Of a stretch of DNA of 13,139 nucleotides, positions 1-6,517 are shown piece by piece (the stretch's first letter is position 1; each line of letters opens with the position of its first letter). The position numbers and the translations under genes were made by a program. The stretch is from positions 1 through 13,139 of the forward strand of contig JAVYAJ010000245.1 of the NCBI GenBank assembly GCA_032229885.1, read 5' to 3'. The DNA is from Anammoximicrobium sp032229885. Lineage in GTDB: Bacteria; Planctomycetota; Planctomycetia; Pirellulales; Pirellulaceae. The notes beneath the pieces are model-generated. The model was not told the DNA's origin and ran no database searches. It saw only the letters and a program-made list of their open reading frames with translations.

Positions 1-176
1 CTACGTTGGTGATGGCCTTCGGCCAACACGCTTCCTGTCGTCTGTGCTGCGCAACAGTCAGCCAATGCCAATTGCACCTAACATGGTCCAGTGCCAATAA
101 CACAGAAGTGTAGTGTACGGGTCAGTGTACAAGATGCGCGCACGGTGCGCGCATGATACGAGCTAAGACTCTACAT
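1..176. other. Gene-free left edge, possible 3' end of an upstream gene
   Basis: No gene is recognisable here. A plus-strand frame is open from base 2 to a TAA at 98-100, about 32 codons. It could be the tail of a gene that starts outside the window, but its residues match no family I know. A small GGCC-TTC-GGCC hairpin lies at 14-24. The heptamer AGTGTAC occurs twice, at 112-118 and 124-130. I saw no convincing promoter. Confidence 0.4.
134..154. repeat. Perfect 9-bp inverted repeat with 3-nt loop
   Basis: ATGCGCGCA at 134-142 pairs perfectly with TGCGCGCAT at 146-154 around the loop CGG. The stem is strong and GC-rich but no T-run follows on either strand, so it is not a classical intrinsic terminator. 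It sits 23 bp before the repeat island that starts at 177. It could be a transcript-end hairpin of an upstream gene, a protein-binding palindrome, or part of the repeat island. Confidence 0.6.
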
Positions 177-302
177 CGCCCCGCGCGCAAAGCGGCCATT
201 TGGCAGTTGGCAGTTGTCAGTGGTCAGTGGTCAGTGGTCAGTGGTCAGTGGTCAGTGGTCAGTGGTCAGTGGTCAGTCGCCCCGCGCGCGAAGCCGCCAT
301 CT
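177..302. repeat. Imperfect 25-bp direct repeat flanking the heptamer array
   Basis: Bases 177-201 and 278-302 are copies of one 25-bp sequence starting CGCCCCGCGCGC and ending in GCCAT(T/C)T. They agree at 22 of 25 positions; the mismatches are the 13th, 18th and 24th bases. The copies bracket the heptamer array exactly, as if the array had expanded between them or the unit had been duplicated. The core GCCCCGCGCGC occurs a third time at 396-406. Confidence 0.65.
201..277. repeat. Heptanucleotide tandem repeat (GGTCAGT)n
   Basis: Eleven consecutive 7-bp units are visible. The first three are diverged (TGGCAGT at 201 and 208, TGTCAGT at 215). The next eight, from 222 to 277, are identical GGTCAGT. 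Seven bases is not a multiple of three, so all three plus frames read through it as repeats of the Ser-Val-Val-Ser-Gly-Gln-Trp type. Those reading frames are by-products of the repeat, not genes. Heptanucleotide repeats of this style are known between genes in cyanobacteria (STRR sequences), and I recall similar ones in planctomycetes. Their function is unknown. Confidence 0.9.
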
Positions 303-311
303 CATCCGCCA

Positions 312-346
312 CCCTTGGCCCTTCACCCTTCACCCTTCATCCCTCC
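312..346. repeat. Second heptanucleotide tandem repeat (CCCTTCA)n
   Basis: Three perfect CCCTTCA units lie at 319-325, 326-332 and 333-339. A diverged unit precedes them (CCCTTGG at 312-318) and another follows (TCCCTCC at 340-346). It has the same 7-bp period as the neighbouring GGTCAGT array but a different sequence, and one strand is nearly pure pyrimidine. It starts 34 bp after the first array ends. Confidence 0.75.
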
Positions 347-749
347 CCCGTCCTCCGTGCCGAGTTCGAACCCGGCGCTCCGGGCCCGCGCACTTGCCCC
401 GCGCGCGCATTGTCGCAATAATGTCGCGTTCGATTCGCAGTCGCAGGCGCCACACCGCGCTGCGAGCGAGTCGGACGGCGACGTGCCCCGCGAATGGGGC
501 AGTGAACCTCGCGGAACCTCTGCGCCGGCCGACCCACTTGAGCGTGGCGCGGCGAGTGGCCCTCGCTCGCCGCGCAATCCGGGCTGGCCGGACCGGCCTG
601 GGCACGAGTGCGACGTCAAGGCTTACTTTTGCGGATAACCCCAATTGTCTGGCCGCGAACCTTCGTGCCTTGGCGAGTGCGACAACCCGAAAACTATGAT
701 TGGACCACGCGCGAGGCGTTCCTCGCAGCGATCGGAAACTTGGTTGACT
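347..749. other. GC-rich spacer with no supported gene
   Basis: Several frames are open here on both strands, but all consist of low-complexity Arg/Ala/Pro/Ser-rich sequence typical of chance frames in GC-rich DNA. None shows a domain or a convincing ribosome-binding site. The stretch 362-376 looks superficially like a tRNA T-arm but has no matching stem. The last 100 bp should contain the promoter of the MobB gene, but I could not single one out. Confidence 0.5.
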
Positions 750-1259
750 ATGCCGCATTGTATCCATATTGTGGGACGCAAAAACCACGGGAAAACGACG
801 TTGGTCGTCGAGCTGGTCGAGGAATTGTGCGGACGGGGGCTCCGCGTGGGAAGCATCAAGCATTCTCGACACATCCACGAGCTGGATACGCCTGGCAAAG
901 ATTCGTATCGACACCGCCAGGCGGGCGCCGATCCGGCCGCGGTCTTGTGCCAGGATTCGGTGGGCGTCTTTCTGCATCGCAAACCGGGCGACGACTGCTA
1001 CGAGCGGCTGGCGCCTTTGTTTGCGGATTGCGATCTGGTGTTGGTCGAAGGCGATCTGGACGCCGGCGACGCCAGCATCGAAGTCTGGCGGGCCGAGGTA
1101 GGCACGCCGTGCATCGCAGCCGAACGATCGGAAATCATGGCAGTCGTGACGGACGACCACCCCGATGTGGCGGCCCCTCGATGGCCGCGTCGCGATGTGC
1201 CCGGAATTGCCGATCAGATTCTGCGGCTGCTGGCTTCGCTACAAGGTCCGCGTGCCTGA
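750..1259 (+). CDS. mobB: Molybdopterin-guanine dinucleotide biosynthesis protein B (MobB-like GTPase)
   Basis: The product is a 169-residue P-loop nucleotide-binding protein of the MobB family. MobB proteins bind GTP and assist MobA in attaching GMP to molybdopterin to finish the molybdenum cofactor in the cytoplasm. A Walker A motif GRKNHGKT spans residues 9-16. The family region KHSRHIHELDTPGKDSYR spans 37-54, and the usual AGAD follows at 58-61. The hydrophobic DLVLVEG strand, a Walker B-like element, is at 95-101. Length is normal for a stand-alone MobB. I chose the ATG at 750 because the family fold begins immediately after it. In-frame ATGs at 645 and 696 would add an unstructured Arg/Ser-rich tail. 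The ribosome-binding site is weak (GGAA about 12 bases upstream). No mobA or molybdoenzyme gene is in the window, so the partner must be elsewhere. Confidence 0.87.
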   Translation: MPHCIHIVGRKNHGKTTLVVELVEELCGRGLRVGSIKHSRHIHELDTPGKDSYRHRQAGADPAAVLCQDSVGVFLHRKPGDDCYERLAPLFADCDLVLVEGDLDAGDASIEVWRAEVGTPCIAAERSEIMAVVTDDHPDVAAPRWPRRDVPGIADQILRLLASLQGPRA

Positions 1260-1642
1260 GCGATGCCGCGCATGCCCGGGCGCGGCCAGCGTCTCTCGGC
1301 GACATACGCCAAGCCTCGGCGCCGCACGAGACCGCAACTCAACGCGGCTCGGCGCTACGACCTAAGACAGGATGCAACCGGTGTGCGAGACGGTGCACGA
1401 GATGCGCGCCCTGCGCCTCAAACTCGTACTCACAGGCGCCGGGTTCGCACACAACAACGAGACCACGCCCGTCGATGCCGTCGAGCGGACTTCGGCCCCC
1501 CTGGCCCATCGAACGCGCCGTTCGCGCGGTCGATCGCGGGCGTGCTCAACTGACAGAGATCACAATGCAAGCTCGGCAAACCGCCCGCGGGAAATGCGGC
1601 GCCAATCGTTTGTCGAGTGTCCACGGACGAGGAGCCTCCGAC
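1260..1642. other. 383-bp spacer between mobB and the methyltransferase
   Basis: No gene is supported. The open frames are Arg-rich and low complexity. A perfect 7-bp inverted repeat (GCCGCGC at 1265-1271 and GCGCGGC at 1280-1286) begins 5 bp after the mobB stop codon and could be a transcript-end hairpin, though no T-run follows. The methyltransferase frame is open far upstream, but its family similarity begins only at 1643. Confidence 0.45.
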
Positions 1643-2395
1643 ATGGCTGCGGGAACGCTGTTTGAAAACCTGCCTGACATCTACGAGCTGCTGGTGAACT
1701 GGCCGCGCCGACTGGCGCGCGAGGCGCCGTTCTATCGCCGCTGGTTCCAGCAGCACACGGTTCGCCGCGTCCTGGACGCGGCGTGCGGGACGGGGCATCA
1801 TGCGGCCATGTTCCAGGGCTGGGGATTGGAAGTCGAGGGGGCGGATGTCAGCGAGGCCATGCTCCAGCGCGCGCGTCAAGAACATGGCGAGCCCGACGGT
1901 CTGCGCTGGATCGCCCGTCCCTTTGATCATCCGATCGCGTCGTCGGCGCCATTCGATGCGGTGATCTGTGTGGGAAACTCGTTGGCGCTCGCGCCCGATC
2001 TGGCAACCGTAGAACGGGCGGTGCGCGCCCTGGCGGCGGCGTTGCGACCCGGGGGCCTGTTGGTCGTCCATCTGCTGAACTTGTGGCGCCTGGCCGATGG
2101 CCCCTGCATTTGGCAGAAATGCCTTCGGGCGAAAGTGGATGGTCGCGAACTGTTGATCTTCAAGGGTGTGCATCGCAGCGGCAGCCGTGGGTTTCTCGAT
2201 CTGCTTGTGACGGACGTCGAACGGGCGACGGAAATGCACGCCGAGTCCGTGCCCCTGTTGGGCGTCGAATCCGACGAATTGGAGCGGATTGCCCGCGATG
2301 CGGGGATGTCGGAGTGCCGGTTCGTCGGCAGTTATAAAGACGAGCCGTACGCCCGGCAGACCAGTGCGGATCTGATCCTGGTCGCCACCAAGTGA
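1643..2395 (+). CDS. Class I SAM-dependent methyltransferase (soluble)
   Basis: The product is a 250-residue Rossmann-fold methyltransferase, of the Methyltransf_25 type by appearance. SAM-binding motif I is VLDAACGTG at residues 43-51. The acidic second strand is GADVSEAML at 67-74. Motif IV is FDAVICVGNSLAL at 104-116, and the post-motif LRPGGLLVVHLLN covers 134-146. The C-terminal part (about 160-250) resembles the small-molecule methyltransferase lid and ends in SADLILVATK. The acceptor substrate cannot be told from sequence. The frame is open far upstream, but ATG 1643 has a GAGGAG ribosome-binding site at 1629-1634 with 8-base spacing, and the family similarity starts there. A perfect hairpin 14 bp after the stop suggests the transcript ends before the rpmB promoter. 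Confidence 0.88.
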   Translation: MAAGTLFENLPDIYELLVNWPRRLAREAPFYRRWFQQHTVRRVLDAACGTGHHAAMFQGWGLEVEGADVSEAMLQRARQEHGEPDGLRWIARPFDHPIASSAPFDAVICVGNSLALAPDLATVERAVRALAAALRPGGLLVVHLLNLWRLADGPCIWQKCLRAKVDGRELLIFKGVHRSGSRGFLDLLVTDVERATEMHAESVPLLGVESDELERIARDAGMSECRFVGSYKDEPYARQTSADLILVATK

Positions 2396-2409
2396 GGTGG
2401 AACGCCTGT

Positions 2410-2430
2410 TTTCGCGGTGCGGCCGCGAAA
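2410..2430 (+). terminator. Hairpin after methyltransferase, possible terminator
   Basis: TTTCGCGG at 2410-2417 pairs perfectly with CCGCGAAA at 2423-2430 around a 5-nt loop. It starts 14 bp after the methyltransferase stop codon and more than 100 bp before the rpmB promoter, the right place for a transcript end. No T-run follows, so it may be a 3'-end stabiliser or a non-classical terminator. Confidence 0.4.
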
Positions 2431-2534
2431 GACCATTCAAGACAATACCATCGACAAGGTTGCACGCACCTCGAGCACACGCCCAAGCCGGTCGGGTGTT
2501 CAGGGTTTGCCGCGATCTAAAGTTTGAGTCTCCG

Positions 2535-2562
2535 TTGCAGCCGGAGAAAGCTTGTGTATACT
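2535..2562 (+). promoter_or_regulatory. Sigma70-like promoter of rpmB-gatCAB
   Basis: A -35 box TTGCAG (2535-2540; consensus TTGACA) and a -10 box TATACT (2557-2562; consensus TATAAT) are separated by 16 bp. They lie about 65 bp upstream of the rpmB start codon, in a locally AT-richer stretch that stands out from its surroundings. TCTCCG at 2529-2534 and CGGAGA at 2542-2547 form an inverted repeat around the -35 box and could be an operator or a coincidence. The motif downstream of the -10 box is shared with the promoter at 11322. Confidence 0.65.
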
Positions 2563-2626
2563 TAGCACGCTTAAGAAATATTGAGGTGCAGTCCATTCGG
2601 CTTCAGGCGCAGGAAGGAAGTATTCG

Positions 2627-2890
2627 ATGGCGCGTGTTTGCGAGGTGTGCGGCAAGGGCACACAGACGGGAAATACCGTGGAAATCCGCGGAAAAGCTAA
2701 GTATCTGGGCGGGGTTGGCACCAAAAAGACGGGAATCACGCGACGCAAGTTCGTGCCCAACCTGCAGCGGGTCAAGATCTCGACCGTCGAAGGGACGCAC
2801 AAAACGGCCCGCGTCTGTACCCAGTGCCTGCGGAGCGGGGCGGTGCGCAAGGTCGTGCGACAAAAGCCTTTCAAGCTGCCGACCAAATAG
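2627..2890 (+). CDS. rpmB: 50S ribosomal protein L28
   Basis: L28 is a structural protein of the large ribosomal subunit. The 87-residue product starts MARVCEVCGKG and has the family's basic core, including the NLQRVK segment at residues 45-50. Four cysteines in two CxxC pairs (C5/C8 and C64/C67) form a zinc ribbon, so this is the zinc-binding C+ form of L28. The ribosome-binding site AGGAAGGAAG (2611-2620) lies 6 bases from the ATG, as expected for a highly expressed gene. The gene is first behind the promoter at 2535. GatC follows after 36 bp, suggesting co-transcription of rpmB with gatCAB. The usual partner rpmG is not adjacent. Confidence 0.96.
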   Translation: MARVCEVCGKGTQTGNTVEIRGKAKYLGGVGTKKTGITRRKFVPNLQRVKISTVEGTHKTARVCTQCLRSGAVRKVVRQKPFKLPTK

Positions 2891-2926
2891 TTGTTGGCGA
2901 CAAAATAGTTTTTTGGGAATGGACCC

Positions 2927-3220
2927 GTGGATTTTTCACCGCAAGACATCGACAAGGTCTCGCTGGTTGCCCGCCTGTGTTTCACTCCGGACGAACGAGA
3001 CCAGATTGCGGCTCAGCTCGAGCGAATCGCGAATTATCTCGATGCTTGCCTGGCGGATTCAGACACATCCGACGTTGCCCCGCTGGTCAGCATCACCGGA
3101 CTAGCAGGTGTGTTTGCCGACGACGTCGTGCGTCCGAGCTGCGATCGCGAGGCGATTCTGGCCAACGCTCCGAAACGGGACGACGAGTGTTATCTAGTGC
3201 CTGCGATCTTTGGGGAATAA
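2927..3220 (+). CDS. gatC: Asp-tRNA(Asn)/Glu-tRNA(Gln) amidotransferase subunit C
   Basis: GatC is the small subunit that wraps around GatA and stabilises the GatCAB complex. The complex converts misacylated Glu-tRNA(Gln) and/or Asp-tRNA(Asn) into Gln-tRNA and Asn-tRNA. The 97-residue product has the family's helical N-terminus (VARLCFTPDE, residues 14-23), a central loop, and the conserved tail with ADDVVRPSCDREAILANAP at about residues 64-82. It ends YLVPAIFGE. The start is GTG, preceded by a GGGA-type ribosome-binding site near 2915. A nearby ATG at 2919 is in another frame and gives no family match. The TAA stop is followed directly by the gatA ATG with no spacer, so the two are probably translationally coupled. 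Confidence 0.93.
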   Translation: MDFSPQDIDKVSLVARLCFTPDERDQIAAQLERIANYLDACLADSDTSDVAPLVSITGLAGVFADDVVRPSCDREAILANAPKRDDECYLVPAIFGE

Positions 3221-4804
3221 ATGTCGCTTTCCTTTTGTTCGGCCACCGAGCTCCTGACTAGGCTGCAGGCCGGTGAGATCTCGTCGGTTGAAGTGACATC
3301 CGAATGCCTGCGTCAGATCGACGCGCACGACGCGACGATTCACGCCTTTGTCCATGTCGCTCGCGACGCGGCGTTGGCCCAGGCCGCCGAGATCGATCGG
3401 CGACGCAAATCGGGCGAAGCGATGGGGCCGCTGGCTGGGCTGCCCGTGGCGCTCAAAGACAATCTGTGCACGCGCGATGCGCCGACGACGTGTGGCTCGC
3501 GAATGTTCGAGCGTTTCTGTCCTCCCTATGACGCCACCGTCGTGACGCGGCTGCACGAGGCCGACGCCGTCTTGATCGGCAAGACGAACATGGACGAGTT
3601 CGCGATGGGGAGCAGCACCGAGACATCGTGCTGGGGTCCGACGCGAAACCCGTGGGATCCGCGTTGCGTCCCGGGAGGATCCAGCGGCGGCGCGGCGGCC
3701 GCGGTGGCGGCCGGCATGACGCCGCTGGCTGTCGGCAGCGATACGGGCGGCTCGATCCGCCAACCCGCGTCGTTTTGTGGGGTCACCGGGCTCAAGCCCA
3801 CCTACGGGCGCGTCAGTCGGTATGGCTTGGTAGCTTTGGCCAGCAGCATGGATCAGGTAGGCCCCATCGGCCGGAGCGTGGCGGACGTGGCCCTGCTGCT
3901 GAACGTCCTGGCCGGCCACGACCCGTCGGAATCGACGTCGATCGACGCGCCGATCACCGATTTTACGGACTCCATTCGTCGGCCGCTGGACGGCCTGACG
4001 ATCGGGATTGTCCGCGAGCATTACGACGGATGCTTGGACGGCGACGACCCCAGCAGTGAAGGGCTCGACGCCGAGATCGAGGCGGCCGTCCGCGAAGCGG
4101 TGCGCGTCTATCAGACGTTGGGCGCTCGAGTGCGCGAGATCTCGCTGCCGCATAGCCGCTATGCGGTCGCCGCTTTCTGCATCCTGGCGTCCGGCGAGGC
4201 ATTCGCGAACCTGGCGCGATGCGATGGGATCCATTACGGACGGCGGGCCGATGAAGCGGCCGTGCTGGCCGATTGGAACGCCCAGAGCCGCGCCCTCGAG
4301 GCTCGCCACGACCAACAGGCCTTGGACCACTTGGAGCCTCCTCTGTCGCGTCTGTACCGCGCGAGCCGCAGCGAGGCGTTCGGCGCGGAAGTCAAACGGC
4401 GGATTCTGCTCGGGACTCAGGTGTTGAGCGAGGATTGTTACGAGGCCTATTATGTGAAGGCCCAGCGACTGCGGCGGCTCGTCCGCGACGACTTTGACGC
4501 CGCCTTTGGCGAAGTGGACGTCGTCGTCGGGCCCGTCGCCCCAACCGCGGCCTATCCGCTGGGCCGCAGGCTTCACGATCCTCTGTTGATGTACCGGGGC
4601 GATCGCTATACGGTCGGCTCGAATCTCGCCGGACTGGCGGCCATCTCGGTGCCCTGCGGTGTGACGGCCGCCGGTTTGCCGATCGGGCTGCACCTGCAGT
4701 GCCCGCCGATGCAGGACGAACGGTTGCTGCGCGCGGCGCAGATGTTCCAACAGGCGACGGACTGGCACACCCGTCGGCCACCGTCACCAGGCAAAAAGCT
4801 ATGA
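3221..4804 (+). CDS. gatA: Asp-tRNA(Asn)/Glu-tRNA(Gln) amidotransferase subunit A
   Basis: GatA is the glutaminase subunit of GatCAB. It hydrolyses glutamine and passes the ammonia to GatB. The 527-residue product has the complete amidase-signature catalytic triad: Lys79 in GLPVALKDN, cis-Ser154 in PGGSSGG, and the nucleophile Ser178 in GSDTGGSIRQP. These are the positions I recall for Staphylococcus aureus GatA. Further signatures are GVTGLKPTYGRVSRYG (from residue 187) and the C-terminal SNLAGLAAISVPCG. At 527 residues it is longer than many GatA proteins. An extra Ala/Arg-rich segment of about 30 residues lies near 344-376, between the HYGRRAD and YRASRSEAFG blocks. It starts directly after gatC and its TGA overlaps the gatB ATG in the sequence ATGA. 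Confidence 0.96.
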   Translation: MSLSFCSATELLTRLQAGEISSVEVTSECLRQIDAHDATIHAFVHVARDAALAQAAEIDRRRKSGEAMGPLAGLPVALKDNLCTRDAPTTCGSRMFERFCPPYDATVVTRLHEADAVLIGKTNMDEFAMGSSTETSCWGPTRNPWDPRCVPGGSSGGAAAAVAAGMTPLAVGSDTGGSIRQPASFCGVTGLKPTYGRVSRYGLVALASSMDQVGPIGRSVADVALLLNVLAGHDPSESTSIDAPITDFTDSIRRPLDGLTIGIVREHYDGCLDGDDPSSEGLDAEIEAAVREAVRVYQTLGARVREISLPHSRYAVAAFCILASGEAFANLARCDGIHYGRRADEAAVLADWNAQSRALEARHDQQALDHLEPPLSRLYRASRSEAFGAEVKRRILLGTQVLSEDCYEAYYVKAQRLRRLVRDDFDAAFGEVDVVVGPVAPTAAYPLGRRLHDPLLMYRGDRYTVGSNLAGLAAISVPCGVTAAGLPIGLHLQCPPMQDERLLRAAQMFQQATDWHTRRPPSPGKKL

Positions 4805-6279
4805 GCACGGATCGCTACGACACGGTCATCGGTCTGGAAGTCCACGTCCAGATGCTGACGCGTTCCAAACTGTTCTGTCGGTGCAGCACCGCCTTCGGGG
4901 CGCCGCCCAACACGCAGACCTGTCCGGGCTGTGCGGGCCTGCCGGGAACGCTGCCGGTCATGAACCGCGAGGCGTTCCGGTTGGCGCTGAAGACGGCCGT
5001 GGCGCTGAATTGCGAAATTCCCCCATCCTCTAAATGGGATCGCAAGCATTACTTCTATCCGGATCTGCCGAACGGCTACCAGATCAGTCAATTGGATCAA
5101 CCCCTGTCGCGCGAGGGCTGGCTCGAAATCCGCGATGCGAAGGGCGCGTTCGAGCCGAAGCGGATCGGCATCGCCCGCGCGCACTTGGAAGAAGACGCCG
5201 GCAAGAGCATGCACGACGAGGCGGCCGGCAAGGCCGACAGCCGCATCGACTTGAACCGATGCGGAATGCCGCTGCTCGAGATCGTGACGCATCCCGACTT
5301 GCGTTCGCCCCAGGAAGCCCGCGTGTTCCTGAGCGAACTGAAGCTGCTTTTGACGTACCTGGGCGTCTCCGACTGCAACATGCAAGAAGGCAGCCTGCGA
5401 TTCGATGCCAACGTCAATCTGCACATCCCCACGGCCGACGGCGTGGTTGCGACGCCGATCGTCGAAGTCAAGAATCTGAACAGCTTTCGCGCCGTCGAAC
5501 GCGCGCTCGCCTACGAAACCCGGCGGCAGTATCAGGCGTGGCAGGAAACCGGCCATCGACGAGGCGGCCCGGGCGGTCACAAGACGACCCGCGGCTGGGA
5601 CGAACAAGCCGAGGTTACACGGCCACAACGACAGAAAGAGGAATCCGCGGACTATCGATATTGTCCCGATCCCAACTTGCTGCCGGTCCTGGTCAGCGAA
5701 GCGGAGGTGGCGCGGGTACGGTCCGAACTGGGCGAATTGCCGGCGGCGATTCGCGCTCGCTTGCAGGAGACCTTTGGCATCGGGATGGACGACGCCGAGG
5801 TGATCGTGAATCAGGGCCGCGCGGTGGTCGATTATTTCATCGCGGCCGCCGAGGCGTGCGGCGATGGCAAACGGGCTAGCAACTGGATTCAGCAGGACGT
5901 GCTCCGCGCGCTGAACGAACGGCTGATCGGCATCGAAGCTTTCCCCGTATCGGCGGCTGCGTTGGGGGAACTGCTCGGCCTCGTGCAGCGCGGCGAGCTC
6001 GACAATTCACGAGCGCGAGACGTGTTCCACCGAATGCTCGAGTCCGGACAGAGCGTGGTCGAGGCGGTGCAGAGCCTGGGCATTGCCAGCGTGGATCGCG
6101 GCGAGATCGTCGAACTGTGTCGTCGCGTTCTGGCCGACAATCCGCAGGCGGTGGCGGAGATCAAAGCCGGCAAACAAAAGGCGCTCGGCGCGCTGATCGG
6201 CCAGGCCAGGCGCCAGAACCCAAACGCCAACCCGGCGACCGTCCGCGAGATCTGCCTGGAACTGATCGGCCAATCCTGA
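4801..6279 (+). CDS. gatB: Asp-tRNA(Asn)/Glu-tRNA(Gln) amidotransferase subunit B
   Basis: GatB is the kinase/amidotransferase subunit. It binds the misacylated tRNA, phosphorylates its Glu or Asp side chain with ATP, and replaces the phosphate with ammonia from GatA. The 492-residue product starts MSTDRYDTVIGLEVHVQ. It carries the zinc ligands C26, C28, C41 and C44 in a CxC...CxxC arrangement. The PET112 signature DLNRCGMPLLEIVTHPD begins at residue 150, VKNLNSF is near 223-229, and DYRYCPDPNL begins at 284. The C-terminal GatB/YqeY domain, which contacts tRNA, covers about 345-490. The ATG overlaps the gatA stop by 4 bp, and an upstream in-frame ATG (4699) lies deep in gatA and is not the start. 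Together with gatC and gatA this implies an organism that makes Gln-tRNA and/or Asn-tRNA indirectly. Confidence 0.96.
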   Translation: MSTDRYDTVIGLEVHVQMLTRSKLFCRCSTAFGAPPNTQTCPGCAGLPGTLPVMNREAFRLALKTAVALNCEIPPSSKWDRKHYFYPDLPNGYQISQLDQPLSREGWLEIRDAKGAFEPKRIGIARAHLEEDAGKSMHDEAAGKADSRIDLNRCGMPLLEIVTHPDLRSPQEARVFLSELKLLLTYLGVSDCNMQEGSLRFDANVNLHIPTADGVVATPIVEVKNLNSFRAVERALAYETRRQYQAWQETGHRRGGPGGHKTTRGWDEQAEVTRPQRQKEESADYRYCPDPNLLPVLVSEAEVARVRSELGELPAAIRARLQETFGIGMDDAEVIVNQGRAVVDYFIAAAEACGDGKRASNWIQQDVLRALNERLIGIEAFPVSAAALGELLGLVQRGELDNSRARDVFHRMLESGQSVVEAVQSLGIASVDRGEIVELCRRVLADNPQAVAEIKAGKQKALGALIGQARRQNPNANPATVREICLELIGQS

Positions 6280-6363
6280 CGCAGGCGCCCGTCGCGCCGC
6301 GGGGCTGGGCACTTCGATCCACGGATGTGGCCGCAGCCGAGCGCGCGTTGCGGACCGGAAGTT

Positions 6364-6390
6364 CGAAACGCCTGCTCGTGTTGCGTTTCG
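6364..6390 (+). terminator. Hairpin downstream of gatB, possible terminator
   Basis: CGAAACGC at 6364-6371 pairs perfectly with GCGTTTCG at 6383-6390 around an 11-nt loop. It begins 84 bp after the gatB stop and precedes the next gene by about 130 bp. There is no T-run. It resembles the hairpin at 2410 in having a TTTCG/CGAAA end and could mark the end of the rpmB-gatCAB transcript or be a processed 3' end. Confidence 0.35.
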
Positions 6391-6517
6391 CGTGGCGCGC
6401 GGGCGCTGACGCGAGGGCCAAACGTGCTTGAACCGGCCGCGCGGGCGTCCCTTGCGCCCCGGCGTCGGACGAACGTATCGAAGCCAACTTGAGCCTCGCC
6501 TCGAAGCCGGCAAAGCT

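Noticed and set aside
201..277. CRISPR array
   Set aside because: The 7-bp units are contiguous with no spacers, and no cas genes are near.
362..376. tRNA T-arm-like sequence containing GTTCGAACC
   Set aside because: The stem bases flanking the loop do not pair properly, and no acceptor, D or anticodon arm can be built around it.
153..699. Plus-strand frames with Ser-Val-Val-Ser-Gly-Gln-Trp repeats (153-638, 200-421, 214-699)
   Set aside because: All three frames are open only because the 7-bp repeat contains no stop in any frame. The remainder is low-complexity Arg/Pro/Ser sequence with no domain or ribosome-binding site.
330..1160. Long minus-strand open frame opposite the left edge and mobB
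   Set aside because: Arg/Ala-rich and without family features; it overlaps the well-supported mobB in antisense.
1430..2596. 388-codon minus-strand open frame opposite the soluble methyltransferase
   Set aside because: It mirrors codon bias of the plus-strand methyltransferase gene, has no recognisable domain, and would cover the rpmB promoter.
2909..2914. T6 run before gatC as an intrinsic terminator
   Set aside because: No stable hairpin precedes it, and the short gap before gatC argues for read-through from rpmB.
3194..4768. 524-codon minus-strand open frame opposite gatA
   Set aside because: GatA is certain from its catalytic residues. The antisense frame is a high-GC artefact with repetitive Arg/Gln/His composition.
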